A DNA stretch of 64,000 nt from Blastocatellia bacterium (lineage in GTDB: Bacteria; Acidobacteriota; Blastocatellia; UBA7656; JADIYM01), in assembly GCA_016705245.1 (NCBI GenBank), contig JADIYM010000016.1, forward strand, positions 62,001-126,000. The letters run 5' to 3'. The notes under the pieces were generated by a model. That model searched no databases. It was not told where the DNA came from and saw only the letters and a list, made by a program, of their open reading frames with translations. Positions 7,645-16,720 of this stretch are shown piece by piece (within the stretch, counting starts at the first letter, position 1; every line of letters begins with the position of its first letter). A program made the position numbers and the translations under genes.

Positions 7645-9624
7645 ATGAAGACAAATCCCGAAATCGCCGACGGCACCTTTGCCGAACTCGGCCTCCCGCA
7701 ACCGCTGCTCGACGCCATCAACGACGTCGGCTACGAAATCCCGACGCCGATCCAGTCGAAGACGATCCCGGCGCTGCTCGACGGCCGCGACCTCGTCGGC
7801 CAGGCGCAGACAGGCACCGGCAAAACCGCCGCTTTCGCGCTGCCGATCCTCGCGAAACTCGACCTCAAGCTCTACGAGACGCAGGCGCTCGTGCTTGCTC
7901 CGACGCGCGAGCTCGCACTCCAGGTCGCTGAAGCCATCCACACCTACTCAAAGCACCTCGGCACCGTCCGGGTGCTGCCGGTCTACGGTGGCCAGCCGAT
8001 CTCGAAGCAGATCGAGCGGCTGCGTTCGGGCGCCCAGGTCGTCGTCGGCACGCCCGGCCGCGTGATGGACCACCTGCGCCGCGGAACGATGCGCTTCGAC
8101 TCGCTCAAGTTCGTCGTGCTCGACGAAGCCGACGAGATGCTGCGAATGGGCTTCATCGAGGACGTCGAGTGGATTCTCAGCGAGGCCAAGGGCGAGTTCC
8201 AGACTGCGCTCTTCTCGGCCACGATGCCGCGCGAAGTCCGCCGCATCGCCGACCGCCACCTGAAGAACCCGATCTCGGTCGAGCTCGAGCACGCGACGCT
8301 GACCGTGCCGAAGATCAAGCAGACCTACGTGAACGTCTCGGAGCAGGCGAAGGTCGAGGTGCTGACGCGCATCCTCGAGGCGGAGGATGCCGAAGCCGTC
8401 CTGATCTTCGTCCGGACGAAGAACGACGCGGCCGAACTGAACGAGCGATTGCAGGGCCGCGGCTATGCGTCCGAGTCGCTGCACGGCGACCTCACGCAGC
8501 CGCAACGTGAGAGCGTCGTCCGTCGCCTGCGTGGCGGACAGATCGAAGTCGTCGTTGCGACCGACGTCGCGGCGCGCGGTCTCGATGTCGAGCACATCAC
8601 GCACGTGATCAACTTCGACGTTCCGCACGACGTCGAGTCGTACGTCCACCGGATTGGCCGAACCGGCCGCGCGGGCCGCGAAGGCTGCGCGATCATCTTC
8701 GTGACGCCGCGGCAGGGAAGGATGATCCGCGAGATCGAGCGGTACACCGGCGCGAGCATCGCGCCGATGAAGATGCCGACGCGCGCCGATATCGCCGCGA
8801 GACGCATCGCAAGCTTCAAGGACCGGATCCGCAAGACGGTCGCCGAGGGCGATCTCGAGCTTTATCTATCGCTCGTCGAGGACCTGATCGACGAAGGCAT
8901 GGAAGCGACGGAGCTGGCGGCGGCGCTTGCGCGCCTTGCGCGTGGCGACAAGCCGCTCGAGATGGAAGTGGAGACCGGAGCGGCCGAGATCGTCCGGACC
9001 GAGGCGGGTATGGTGCGGCTCGTGCTCGATGCCGGCCGGAAGGACGGCATCCGTCCGGGCGATATCGTCGGCGCGATCGCGAACGAGGCCGACGTGCCGG
9101 GACGTGCGATCGGATCGATCGACATCTACGACAACGTGACGTTCGTCGAGATTCCAGAGTCGTTTCTGGCGCAGGTGCTCGACCGGATGGGCCGGGCGAT
9201 GATTCGGAACCGGTTCGTGAACATTCGAACCGCGTCGGCTGAGACCGACAAGGGACCGCGGCCAGCGGCGAAGGTAGAAAGGACGCGGCCCGAGCGAGTG
9301 CCGGAGCGGGTTGTCGAGCCGCCAACGCCCAAGGCTGTGGCCGTGCCCGTCGAGAAGCCCGCCGAGAAACCGGCGTGGAAACGAACCGAAAGGCCGGCGC
9401 CGAAGACCGCGGCAAGACCTGCCGCGAAACCTGCTGCCAAGCCGGCTGCGAAACCGGACGCGAAGAAACGCGGCGCGGACCGGTGGACGGTCGATCCCGA
9501 CGCACCTCGGCCGTGGGACGTCTCGCCCACGCGCAGTCGCGCCAAGGCCGGCGGCAAGCCGAAGAAAGCCGCGAAGCCGTTCGCGAAGGGCGGCACGAAA
9601 CCTCCGAAGAAGCGGCGGAGCTAG
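7645..9624 (+). CDS. deaD: DEAD-box ATP-dependent RNA helicase with DbpA-like RNA-binding domain
   Basis: A 659-residue cytoplasmic helicase of the DeaD/CsdA type. Motifs in order: Q motif YEIPTPIQSKTIPALL, Walker A AQTGTGKT (about residue 55), PTREL, DEAD (VLDEADEMLRMGF), SAT, then the helicase C motifs IFVRTKNDAAELNERL, ATDVAARGLDVE and HRIGRTGRAGREG. A DbpA-type RNA-binding domain follows around residues 450-525 (RLVLDAGRKDGIRPGDIVGA...). The C-terminal 120 residues are basic and low complexity, with AAKPAAKP repeats and a KKPPKKRRS-like end, likely adding nonspecific RNA affinity. Its family assists ribosome assembly and mRNA remodelling, often in the cold. It appears monocistronic. The symbol is by family, not orthology proof. 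Confidence 0.93.
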   Translation: MKTNPEIADGTFAELGLPQPLLDAINDVGYEIPTPIQSKTIPALLDGRDLVGQAQTGTGKTAAFALPILAKLDLKLYETQALVLAPTRELALQVAEAIHTYSKHLGTVRVLPVYGGQPISKQIERLRSGAQVVVGTPGRVMDHLRRGTMRFDSLKFVVLDEADEMLRMGFIEDVEWILSEAKGEFQTALFSATMPREVRRIADRHLKNPISVELEHATLTVPKIKQTYVNVSEQAKVEVLTRILEAEDAEAVLIFVRTKNDAAELNERLQGRGYASESLHGDLTQPQRESVVRRLRGGQIEVVVATDVAARGLDVEHITHVINFDVPHDVESYVHRIGRTGRAGREGCAIIFVTPRQGRMIREIERYTGASIAPMKMPTRADIAARRIASFKDRIRKTVAEGDLELYLSLVEDLIDEGMEATELAAALARLARGDKPLEMEVETGAAEIVRTEAGMVRLVLDAGRKDGIRPGDIVGAIANEADVPGRAIGSIDIYDNVTFVEIPESFLAQVLDRMGRAMIRNRFVNIRTASAETDKGPRPAAKVERTRPERVPERVVEPPTPKAVAVPVEKPAEKPAWKRTERPAPKTAARPAAKPAAKPAAKPDAKKRGADRWTVDPDAPRPWDVSPTRSRAKAGGKPKKAAKPFAKGGTKPPKKRRS

Positions 9625-9643
9625 CCTCTCGCCCATTGCACGG

Positions 9644-9748
9644 AGCGCCTTGGAGTGCGGCGCGCAGCGCCGCTTTGGTTTGTTCCCAGTGGAGTCCAGA
9701 CTCGGGGAACAATCCAAAGCGGCGCTGCGCGCCGCACTCCAAGGCGCT
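9644..9748. repeat. Inverted repeat, family C (complete palindromic element)
   Basis: Two near-perfect arms, 9644-9687 and 9705-9748 (agcgccttggagtgcggcgc... and its complement), flank a short spacer. Single arms of the same family occur at 3902-3942 and 27211-27254. It lies between convergent genes. The arms are long enough to form a very stable stem. Confidence 0.85.
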
Positions 9749-9771
9749 TCGCGCAAGAGACGGAAGCTCGG

Positions 9772-11115
9772 TCAGCCGCCAACAGTGCGACCGAACCGCT
9801 GCGTGAACCAGTAAACGGGATAGCTTGCGGCCAGCGCGCCGAGCGCCCACTTGCTGTTCTCGAGGTCGCTCAACACCGCGCAGACCAGGAAGACGACTGA
9901 GCCGATCAGCACGAGGCCCGTCGTGTACGGATACCCCCACGCACGGTATGGCCGCTCCAAGTCCGGCTCGCGCCAGCGCAGGATGAAGACCGCGGAAAAC
10001 GACACGGTGTAGCTCACTACGAAGAAGAACGCGAGTACCGCGACCACCTGGTCGAACGCGCCGATGAACAGAAACGCGATCGCCACGGCCGCGCCGATCC
10101 ACAGCGCGATCGCCGGCGTGCCGCCGCGATTCACGCGGCTCGCCGCGCGATGGAACAGCCCGTCGCGGCTCATCCCGAAGAGCGTCCGGCTGGCCATCAT
10201 CATGAACGCGTTGATCGCCGACAGCATCGACAGGATCGCGAGCACGCGGATGACCGTGTCGCCCTTCGCGCCGAAGATCGTCTCGGCCGCGAGTCCGGCG
10301 GGCAGCTTCGACGCCGCGATCGCGCCGATCGGCAACACGTACAGCAACGCGGCGTTGAGCAACACGTAGATCGCGATGACGAGCAACACGCCGCCGATCA
10401 TCGCGCGCGGCACGTCACGACCGGGGTCGTGGACTTCCTCAGAGAAATAGATGACGCCCGTCCATCCGTCATAGGTGTAGAGCACGCCCTGCAGCGCAAT
10501 GACGATTGCGGCCGCGATCGCAAAGCCCGACGGAGCGGGCGGTGCTTCGACGGCGGCGACGGCTCCCGCGGGAGCGGCGACGGCGAAACACGCGACGATG
10601 AGGGCGATGAATGCGAGCGCCTTCAGGAGGCTCGTTAGCTCCTGCGTCCGTCCGCCCCAGACGACGCCGCACCACTGAATGAAGGTGAAGACGAGGATCA
10701 CGGCGACGGCGATCGCGGTCGTCTGTCCCTCGAGGACGGGGACGAACGTCGGAAGGTATTCGCCGATGACGATGCCCGCGGCGGTGGCGGAACCGCAAGT
10801 CGAAAGCCAGTCCGACCAGCCGACGACGAAGCCGGCGTAGCGGCCGATCGCGCGGCTCGCGAACGTGTATTGGCCGCCCGCGCGGGGTATCGCGGCGCCG
10901 AGCTCCGCGACAGAGACCGCGCCGAGCAGGGCGTAGAGTCCGCCGAGCAGCCATACGCCGATGAAAAGCGCCGGCGTCGGGAGGCTGGCCGCGACCGTGC
11001 CCGGAGTGCGGAGGATGCCGCCCCCGATCGTGTTGCCGATGATGACGGCGAGGCCGAAGGCGACGCCGAGGACGCGCAGCAGGGAGCCAGAGGAAGGGGG
11101 CGGTGCGGCAGTCAC
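9772..11115 (-). CDS. APC superfamily amino acid permease
   Basis: A 447-residue polytopic inner-membrane transporter with about 12 predicted helices. The first helix has the APC signature GLAVIIGNTIGGGILRTPGT, the unwound substrate-binding region, followed by GGLYALLGAVSVAELGAAIP and GGQYTFASRAIGRYAGFVVG. Later segments FMMMASRTLFGMSRDGLFHR and RRWREPDLERPYRAWGYP-like text at the cytoplasmic side fit the LAT/amino-acid-polyamine-organocation group. It likely takes up amino acids with protons or exchanges them. It lies downstream of peptidase, aminotransferase and CoA-transferase genes on the same strand, which supports an amino-acid utilisation role. Substrate cannot be read from sequence. 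Confidence 0.9.
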   Translation of the reverse strand: MTAAPPPSSGSLLRVLGVAFGLAVIIGNTIGGGILRTPGTVAASLPTPALFIGVWLLGGLYALLGAVSVAELGAAIPRAGGQYTFASRAIGRYAGFVVGWSDWLSTCGSATAAGIVIGEYLPTFVPVLEGQTTAIAVAVILVFTFIQWCGVVWGGRTQELTSLLKALAFIALIVACFAVAAPAGAVAAVEAPPAPSGFAIAAAIVIALQGVLYTYDGWTGVIYFSEEVHDPGRDVPRAMIGGVLLVIAIYVLLNAALLYVLPIGAIAASKLPAGLAAETIFGAKGDTVIRVLAILSMLSAINAFMMMASRTLFGMSRDGLFHRAASRVNRGGTPAIALWIGAAVAIAFLFIGAFDQVVAVLAFFFVVSYTVSFSAVFILRWREPDLERPYRAWGYPYTTGLVLIGSVVFLVCAVLSDLENSKWALGALAASYPVYWFTQRFGRTVGG

Positions 11116-11142
11116 GAGTGACTCCGGGGAAGGGGACAGCTA

Positions 11143-11250
11143 GCGCAAAGGCGCAAAGACGCGAAGGAAGAAACACAAGGGATGCTGACAGAGCGAGTCC
11201 CAGCTCGAGATCGTCCCGGTTCTTCCTTTGCGTCTTTGCGCCTTTGCGCG
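11143..11250. repeat. Intergenic inverted repeat, family A copy 2
   Basis: Arms gcgcaaaggcgcaaagacgc (from 11143) and its complement (11220-11250) pair over about 28 bp. It lies between the CoA-transferase beta gene and the permease gene, both on the minus strand, so it may separate their transcripts. Confidence 0.8.
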
Positions 11251-11281
11251 AGGTCTCCCCGGCTTCGCATCGCTCGTCCTC

Positions 11282-12034
11282 CTAGATGTACAGATGCTGC
11301 GGATCGAGCTCCTCACGGATGATCCTGAGCTCCTCGTCGGTCGGCGCCGGCGTCTCGGCGAGCGTGGCGGCGACGCGAACATCCCACCCGATGTTCGCCC
11401 GCACGTCTTCCACCGTGCACCCCGGATGCAGCGACACAAGCGTCATCTCTCCTTCGACGAACTCGTAGCAGCCGAGGTTCGTGATGACCGCGCTCGGCCC
11501 GCCTCCCGGCATGCCGAACGCCTCACGCCGTCCCTGACCATCGAGAAACCCCGGCGAAGTCACGAAGTCCACCTTCTCAGGAAAACTGCGCCGCGACTGC
11601 GGCGCCATCACGAGCACCTTCTTCGCGAGGATCGCGATCTCGCACGCACCGCCCGATCCCGGCAGTCGCACCTTCGGCGTCGCGTACTCCCCGACAACCG
11701 TCGTGTTGATGTTGCCGTATCGATCGATCTGCGCGCCCTGCAGGAAACCGACGTCGATCCGGCCGCCCTGCAGGTAATTGCAGAAGATGTCGTACATCGA
11801 GCAGACCGAGAGCGAGTCGGTGACTAGCGCGGGATCGCCGATCGAGATCGGCAGCCGCTCCGGCGTCGCGCCAACCGCGCCCGATTCGTAGATGAGTACG
11901 AGATTTGGCGCGTGCAGCCGCCGCGCGAGGTTGCACGCAAGGTTCGGCAGTCCGATGCCGACGAACGTGACCTCGCCGTCCGCGAGCAGTCGCGACGACG
12001 CCGTGACCATGATCTCGTTCGTCGAGTAGGTCAT
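11282..12034 (-). CDS. CoA-transferase subunit B (family I, glutaconate CoA-transferase-like)
   Basis: A 250-residue beta subunit of a family I CoA-transferase. The segment LVLIYESGAVGATPERLPIS holds the conserved Glu that forms the glutamyl-CoA thioester in this family. Other typical parts are VTFVGIGLPNLACNLARRLH at the N-terminus and GSGGACEIAILAKKVLVMAP, VDFVTSPGFLDGQGRR and LVSLHPGCTVEDVRANIGWD towards the end. The gene starts 6 bp after the alpha-subunit stop, so the two are made together and should form a heteromeric enzyme. It transfers CoA between acyl-CoA and a free carboxylic acid. The specific substrate is unknown; IpdB- and GctB-like members act on dicarboxylic or ring-opened acids. 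Confidence 0.87.
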   Translation of the reverse strand: MTYSTNEIMVTASSRLLADGEVTFVGIGLPNLACNLARRLHAPNLVLIYESGAVGATPERLPISIGDPALVTDSLSVCSMYDIFCNYLQGGRIDVGFLQGAQIDRYGNINTTVVGEYATPKVRLPGSGGACEIAILAKKVLVMAPQSRRSFPEKVDFVTSPGFLDGQGRREAFGMPGGGPSAVITNLGCYEFVEGEMTLVSLHPGCTVEDVRANIGWDVRVAATLAETPAPTDEELRIIREELDPQHLYI

Positions 12035-12040
12035 CGTGTC

Positions 12041-12949
12041 CTAGTACCCATAATTCACCGGCTCGCACCAGCGTTCGGACGCGCGAAGGGAGCGCCATCG
12101 ATCGAGCTGCTTCTCCGCGTATTCCGCGCGGTTCGCGACGCCGTACACCCATTCGTCGAGGTAGGCCTCGAACTTCGCGCGGTCCTTCGAGATCTCGCGC
12201 CACGCGATGTAGAAGTCATTGTCGCGATCGTAAAACCCCTGCGCGTAACTCGGGTGGCACCCGAACGGCTCGTGCACGACGGCGCTCACGATGAACCCCG
12301 GAATCAGCGTGCGGTTCGGATCGGCGCGGATCACCGCTTCGTCGACGATCTCCTCCGCGACGACGATCACGTGTTTCGACGCGAACGCCGCCTCCTTCTG
12401 CACACCCATCAGGCCCCAGATCTGCGCGTTGCCGTTCAGGTCGGCGCGCTGGACGTGCACGATCGCGGTATCGGGATTGAGCGCCGGCACGGCGGCGAGC
12501 CACTCTCCGGTGAACGGACACTCGATCTGCTGGATCCTCGGGTTGACCATCGGCAGGTCGCTGCCGGCGTAGTCGCGCAACGGGAAAAACGGCAGCCGCG
12601 ACGCTCCCGCCGTCAGTCGCGCGACCATTCCGTAGTGCGAGTACTCCTCGATCTCGATCGGATGCGGAACGCCTTCCTCGATCGCGCGCCGCAGCGCGTA
12701 GAGCGGTCCCGCTCCCGGATTGCCCGCCCAGCTGAACACGAGCCTGCGCACGCAGCCCGCGCCGATCATCTGGTCGTAGACGAGGTCAGGAGTGAGCCGG
12801 CACGCAACAAGGTCTCGCCGTTTCTGCCGGATGATCTCGTGCCCCGCCGCGAACGAAATCAGGTGCGTGAAGCCCTCGATGACGATCGTGTCGCCGTCGC
12901 CGACAAACCGACCGATCGCGTCGGCCATCGTCATGAGCTTAGCTTCCAA
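12041..12949 (-). CDS. CoA-transferase subunit A (family I, glutaconate CoA-transferase-like)
   Basis: A 302-residue alpha subunit. The N-terminal LMTMADAIGRFVGDGDTIVI and EGFTHLISFAAGHEIIRQ, then LTPDLVYDQMIGAGCVRRLV and FSWAGNPGAGPLYALRRAIE, match family I CoA-transferase A chains. ALNPDTAIVHVQRADLNGNA and VIVVAEEIVDEAVIR are also characteristic. It overlaps the end of the aminotransferase gene by 11 bp when started at 12949; an internal ATG at 12934 would remove the overlap. Together with the beta subunit and the aminotransferase it suggests a route of deamination of an amino acid to an oxo or semialdehyde acid, then CoA activation. That pathway is inference from synteny. Confidence 0.87.
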   Translation of the reverse strand: MEAKLMTMADAIGRFVGDGDTIVIEGFTHLISFAAGHEIIRQKRRDLVACRLTPDLVYDQMIGAGCVRRLVFSWAGNPGAGPLYALRRAIEEGVPHPIEIEEYSHYGMVARLTAGASRLPFFPLRDYAGSDLPMVNPRIQQIECPFTGEWLAAVPALNPDTAIVHVQRADLNGNAQIWGLMGVQKEAAFASKHVIVVAEEIVDEAVIRADPNRTLIPGFIVSAVVHEPFGCHPSYAQGFYDRDNDFYIAWREISKDRAKFEAYLDEWVYGVANRAEYAEKQLDRWRSLRASERWCEPVNYGY

Positions 12950-14237
12950 GCGTCTGCTCCAGCGCCCGCGCGAGGCGGGCGACGATCTCGTCGATCTCGT
13001 CGGTGGAGATGGTGAACGAAGGGCCGATCATCAGGATGTCGCCGTCACCATTCTCGAGATGCCCCGCATTCGACCAGACGACGAGCCCGTTGGCGAGGGC
13101 CGCGGCCGCCACGCGCTCGACGACCCTTTCGGATCGCGCAAACGGCCTCTTCGACTCGCGATCCGCGACGAGCTCGACGCCGGCGAGAAACCCGCGTCCC
13201 CGAACGTCGCCCACTGCCTGGTGCGCCCGGAGCGCGGCGAGCTTCTCGAAGAACAATTCCTCCATCGACGCCACGTGTTCAACGAGCCCGTTTGCCTTGA
13301 TGTACCGGAGCGTCGCAACGCCGGCCGCCGCCGTCAGCGGCATGTGCGAATACGTCTGCGAGTGCACGAACGCGCCCGAGCCGTCGCGAATCGTCTCGAC
13401 GATTTCGCGGCTCGCGATCACCGCCGACAACGGCGCGTATCCGCCGCTCAGTCCCTTGCCGCAGACGACGACGTCGGGGACGACGCCGAAGTGCTCGAAC
13501 GAAAACCACCGGCCGGTGCGGCCGATTCCGGCCATCACTTCGTCGGCGATGAAAAGCACGCCGAGCTCGCGGCACGCCTCCGCGATTCGCTGGTAATACT
13601 CGGGCTCTGGCGCCATGGCGCCGAGCGACGACCCGATGACCGGCTCGGCGAGAAATGCGGCGACCGTCTCTGGTCCCTGCCGCTCGATCTCACGGATGAC
13701 GGCGCTGCCGTCCCAGGTGGGGCCGTACGGGCGGCGGTATCGGTCGGGCGCGGGCACGCGCGGGAAGTCCGTCAGCAGTGGCCCGTAGATCGCGCGGTAA
13801 TGCTCGCGGCCCGAGAGCGAAAGCGCCGTCAGCGTGTTGCCGTGGTAGGACGGCACTCGGCTGACGACCTTCCACTTCTCGACCCGTCCGCGCTCGCGCC
13901 AGTACTGGCGCGCGAGCTTCACGCTCGCCTCGATGGCTTCGGACCCGCTGCAGAGAAAGTAGGAGTAGGCGAGCGGTTCCGGCAGCACCTCGTCGAGCGC
14001 GGCCGCGAGCTCCGCGACCGGCTCGTTCGAGAAGATCGCGCCCGAGGCGTATGCGACCGTCTCCGCCTGGCGGCCAACTGCGTGGGCGATCTCGTGCAGG
14101 CCGTGGCCGACATTTGCGACGAGCGCCCCGCCCGATCCGTCGAGGTAGGCATTGTCCTGGTCGTCGAACAGCCAGCACCCTTCGCCGCGCACGACGCGCG
14201 GGTAAGAGTGCTTCAGGTGGCGGTGAAATACCGGCAC
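12939..14237 (-). CDS. Class III PLP-dependent aminotransferase
   Basis: A 432-residue cytoplasmic enzyme starting at GTG 14237. Motifs: GCWLFDDQDNAYLDGSGGA, the PLP phosphate-binding FLCSGSEAIEASVKLARQYW, YHGNTLTALSLSGR, LFIADEVMAGIGRTGRWF with the PLP-ring Asp, and VVCGKGLSGGYAPLSAVI with the Schiff-base Lys. The C-terminal domain has GRGFLAGVELVADRESKRPF. Class III enzymes move an omega or alpha amino group to a keto acid. It starts 15 bp after the M28 peptidase stop and overlaps the CoA-transferase alpha start, so it sits in one operon with them. The genes nearby point to catabolism rather than biosynthesis (inference). Confidence 0.92.
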   Translation of the reverse strand: MPVFHRHLKHSYPRVVRGEGCWLFDDQDNAYLDGSGGALVANVGHGLHEIAHAVGRQAETVAYASGAIFSNEPVAELAAALDEVLPEPLAYSYFLCSGSEAIEASVKLARQYWRERGRVEKWKVVSRVPSYHGNTLTALSLSGREHYRAIYGPLLTDFPRVPAPDRYRRPYGPTWDGSAVIREIERQGPETVAAFLAEPVIGSSLGAMAPEPEYYQRIAEACRELGVLFIADEVMAGIGRTGRWFSFEHFGVVPDVVVCGKGLSGGYAPLSAVIASREIVETIRDGSGAFVHSQTYSHMPLTAAAGVATLRYIKANGLVEHVASMEELFFEKLAALRAHQAVGDVRGRGFLAGVELVADRESKRPFARSERVVERVAAAALANGLVVWSNAGHLENGDGDILMIGPSFTISTDEIDEIVARLARALEQTLGS

Positions 14238-14252
14238 GGCGTTCCCGGTCTC

Positions 14253-16366
14253 CTATCGCGCGTTCGCTGCAGCTGTCGCAGTCTTCAGTTTTGCGGTGAG
14301 CAACGCGATCTGCGGACGCGGATCGCGACTGGCAAGGACGGCTTCGCGAACTCCCGGCAGCGTTTCGGCCGCGTAGGACGGCAGGGGAGCGTAGACGAGG
14401 TGACGGAACCAGAAGCGGTCGGGCAGGCCCTCCTCGGCGAGCAGCGCGCGCTCGAGCGACATGAACCACGCGTTTGCGGCCTTCGCGTCGTCCGCCGTGA
14501 ACGTGCCGCTTGCGATGCGGCCTCGATCGCCTGCTGCCGCTTCGCCGCCGCGGTCGACCACGCCAACGCGGCAGCTTTCAGGTCCGCCAGCTCCTTCGCG
14601 ACTGTCGCGGCCGCCGGCAGCGACGCAACGTCGTCGACGTATCCAGCGATCTCCTTACCGTAGGCGCTACCGTCGAGCGGCAGTGCGTCTGCGTTCGCCA
14701 GACGCAGCGCCATCACGCCGGCGTAACAGGCCATCGCCGCGTGGTACTTGAATCCCGGATCACCCTGCGTCGCCATCCAGTGGTAGCTGTCGTAGACCGA
14801 GTGGTAGACGCCGTACGGTCCGTCGAACACGAGGTCCACTGACGGCACGCCGAGCTTGTTGAAGAAAACCGTGTAGTCAGACCCGCTGCCGAGAATCGAG
14901 ATCGGCTGGTCGCTGGCTTCGGCCGACGCCGCGCCATAGCCGCGAATGTTCGCCTTGCCCGACCGTTCGCGCCACACCTGGCCGACGCTTTTGCCCGGCG
15001 CGCCCGGGTCGGGCACGTCACTGGCGACCGCGCGGACGATGTCGAACATGAGCGGCGACGCCGACGCTGTGAAAATCGGGCCGGACGTCGACGCGTCGAC
15101 GTTTATGCACGCAACGGCGTTCTTTCGCAGGTTCGTTTCGTGCTCCTCGCCCCACTCGGTCGAGCCGGTGAGCGTGTACTCCTCGGCGTCCCACGATCCG
15201 AAGACGATCGTGCGCCGCGGCTGCCATCCGTCCTTCACGAGCTGCCCGAACGCGCGTGCGAGCGAAATCATCGTCGCGGTGCCGGACGACGGATCGACGG
15301 CGCCGAACTCCCACGCGTCGTTGTGGTTCGAGAGCAGGACGATCTCGTCGGGCAGTTCCGAGCCGCGCAGCGTGCCGATGACGTTCGTGATGGGGCGGAC
15401 CTCGCGGGTGTTTTCGATCACGAGGTGCAGGCGCACGGGACCTGGACCCGTCCGGTACGTGTCGGCGATGGCGACGCCCTGCCATCCCTCGGCGACGGGT
15501 TTTCCGCCGAGGCGCTTGAGGATCTCTGCCGCGTCGCGCGCCGAGAGCGGCATCATCGGCATCTTCGGCAGGGTCGTGGCCTCGGACTCGGGAATGCGTT
15601 TGGCGCCGGCGACTGACGCCCACCCGGGCGTGAGCGGATCGCCCGGAATGTTGAAGTCGTAGACGTTTGCGCCGCGCTGGAAGTGCGACGGCGGGCCCCA
15701 CGGGCCGTCAGGGTAGACGCCGCCCTGGAACCAGCCGTCATCAATCGGGTCCGAGTAGACGAGCAGGGCCGCGACGCCGCGTTTCTCCGCCTCGAGCGAC
15801 TTGCCGCCGCGGTAGCCGCCGAAATAGCGGGCGAGGGCGACCTTGCCGCGCACGTCGATGCCGCGTCGCGCGAGCTCGTCGTAGTCGGCGGCCGCGCCGC
15901 GGTTCACGTAGACGACCTCGGCCGTCAGGTCGCAGTTCGAGCCGTAGGCGATCCACGGCCCTGCGACGTCCGGCGATGACGAGTCGGGATCGGCGGCGAT
16001 GGGCTCTTCGCGACGGGCGAGGGCGACGGCCGGTTCACCGACGATCTCGAGGGTGCCGCGCTTCGGGTACGAAAGCAGGACGTCGTAGGTCGGCGTCTCG
16101 ACCGTGAGACCGGCCTTGCGGAACTCGTCGGCGATGATCTTGTGGACGCGAGCGTTGCCGGGCGTGCCGGCGACGTGCGGCTTGCGAGTGAGCTCCCTCA
16201 GCAGGGCGTCACACTCGGCTGGCTGCGGAAGGGGCAGCAGTTTCCGTTCGTATTCGCGCTGCCACTCGGAGCGCTTCGGCGTGAAGCCCGTAAGGCGCGG
16301 CTGTTGTGCAGCAACGAAGGACGGAAAGGCCACGAGCAGGACGAGTGCCGCGCAGAAACGCTTCAT
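14253..16366 (-). CDS. M28 family metallopeptidase (PSMA/transferrin-receptor-like), 3' frameshift
   Basis: Starts at ATG 16366 with a signal peptide (MKRFCAALVLLVAFPSFVAA) behind a good Shine-Dalgarno. A protease-associated domain (VVYVNRGAAADYDELARRGI, GVAALLVYSDP) is followed by the M28 domain with LLSNHNDAWEFGAVDPSSGT and FGSWDAEEYTLTGSTEWGEE, which give the zinc-ligand His and Asp and the catalytic Glu pair; YGVYHSVYDSYHW holds a late ligand His. The TFR-type dimerisation domain begins near LPLDGSAYGKEIAGYVDD. Near 14512 the frame breaks: the original reading ends at 14285 in nonsense, while the neighbouring frame continues GTFTADDAKAANAWFMSLER to a stop at 14253. The active site is intact, so this is either a mild truncation or a sequencing error. 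It likely releases amino acids from extracellular peptides. Confidence 0.9.
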
Positions 16367-16720
16367 CGGTGATTCTCCAGGGGAGCGAGGTGCCGGCATT
16401 GTGAACCAAATCCCGACTTGATGGAATCAGTACCGCGAGCGACAGCGAGCGGGCGGGCCGTACGCAGCGCGATGCGAAAAAGCGCCACGGATGAAACGGA
16501 TCGGACGGATCGACGCGTCTCTGGATCACTCCTCAGATCCAACTTACAGAGACGACCACGGGCTCGTAATGACACCACTCAAGGAAGGGCGGTCCACGCA
16601 TCGGTACCGGGCGCGGTAGCGCTCGGGTCTGCCCCTCCGTTTGCTCGCGCCTGGTGTCGTCACACGCGCTCGGGATCGACCCGAGCGCTACCGCGCCCGG
16701 TACTGATGCTTGACATCGTC
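16367..16720. other. Intergenic region with inverted repeat family D
   Basis: No gene is seen. Arms at 16598-16629 and 16678-16709 (gcatcggtaccgggcgcggt... and complement) match at 31 of 32 positions. A single arm recurs at 35545-35578. The region lies downstream of the FG-GAP gene and upstream of the peptidase operon, so it must hold the operon's promoter; I cannot identify one with confidence. Confidence 0.6.

Noticed and set aside
12792..14663. 623-codon open frame antisense to the aminotransferase
   Set aside because: Same cause: shadow of a GC-rich gene with clear PLP motifs on the other strand.
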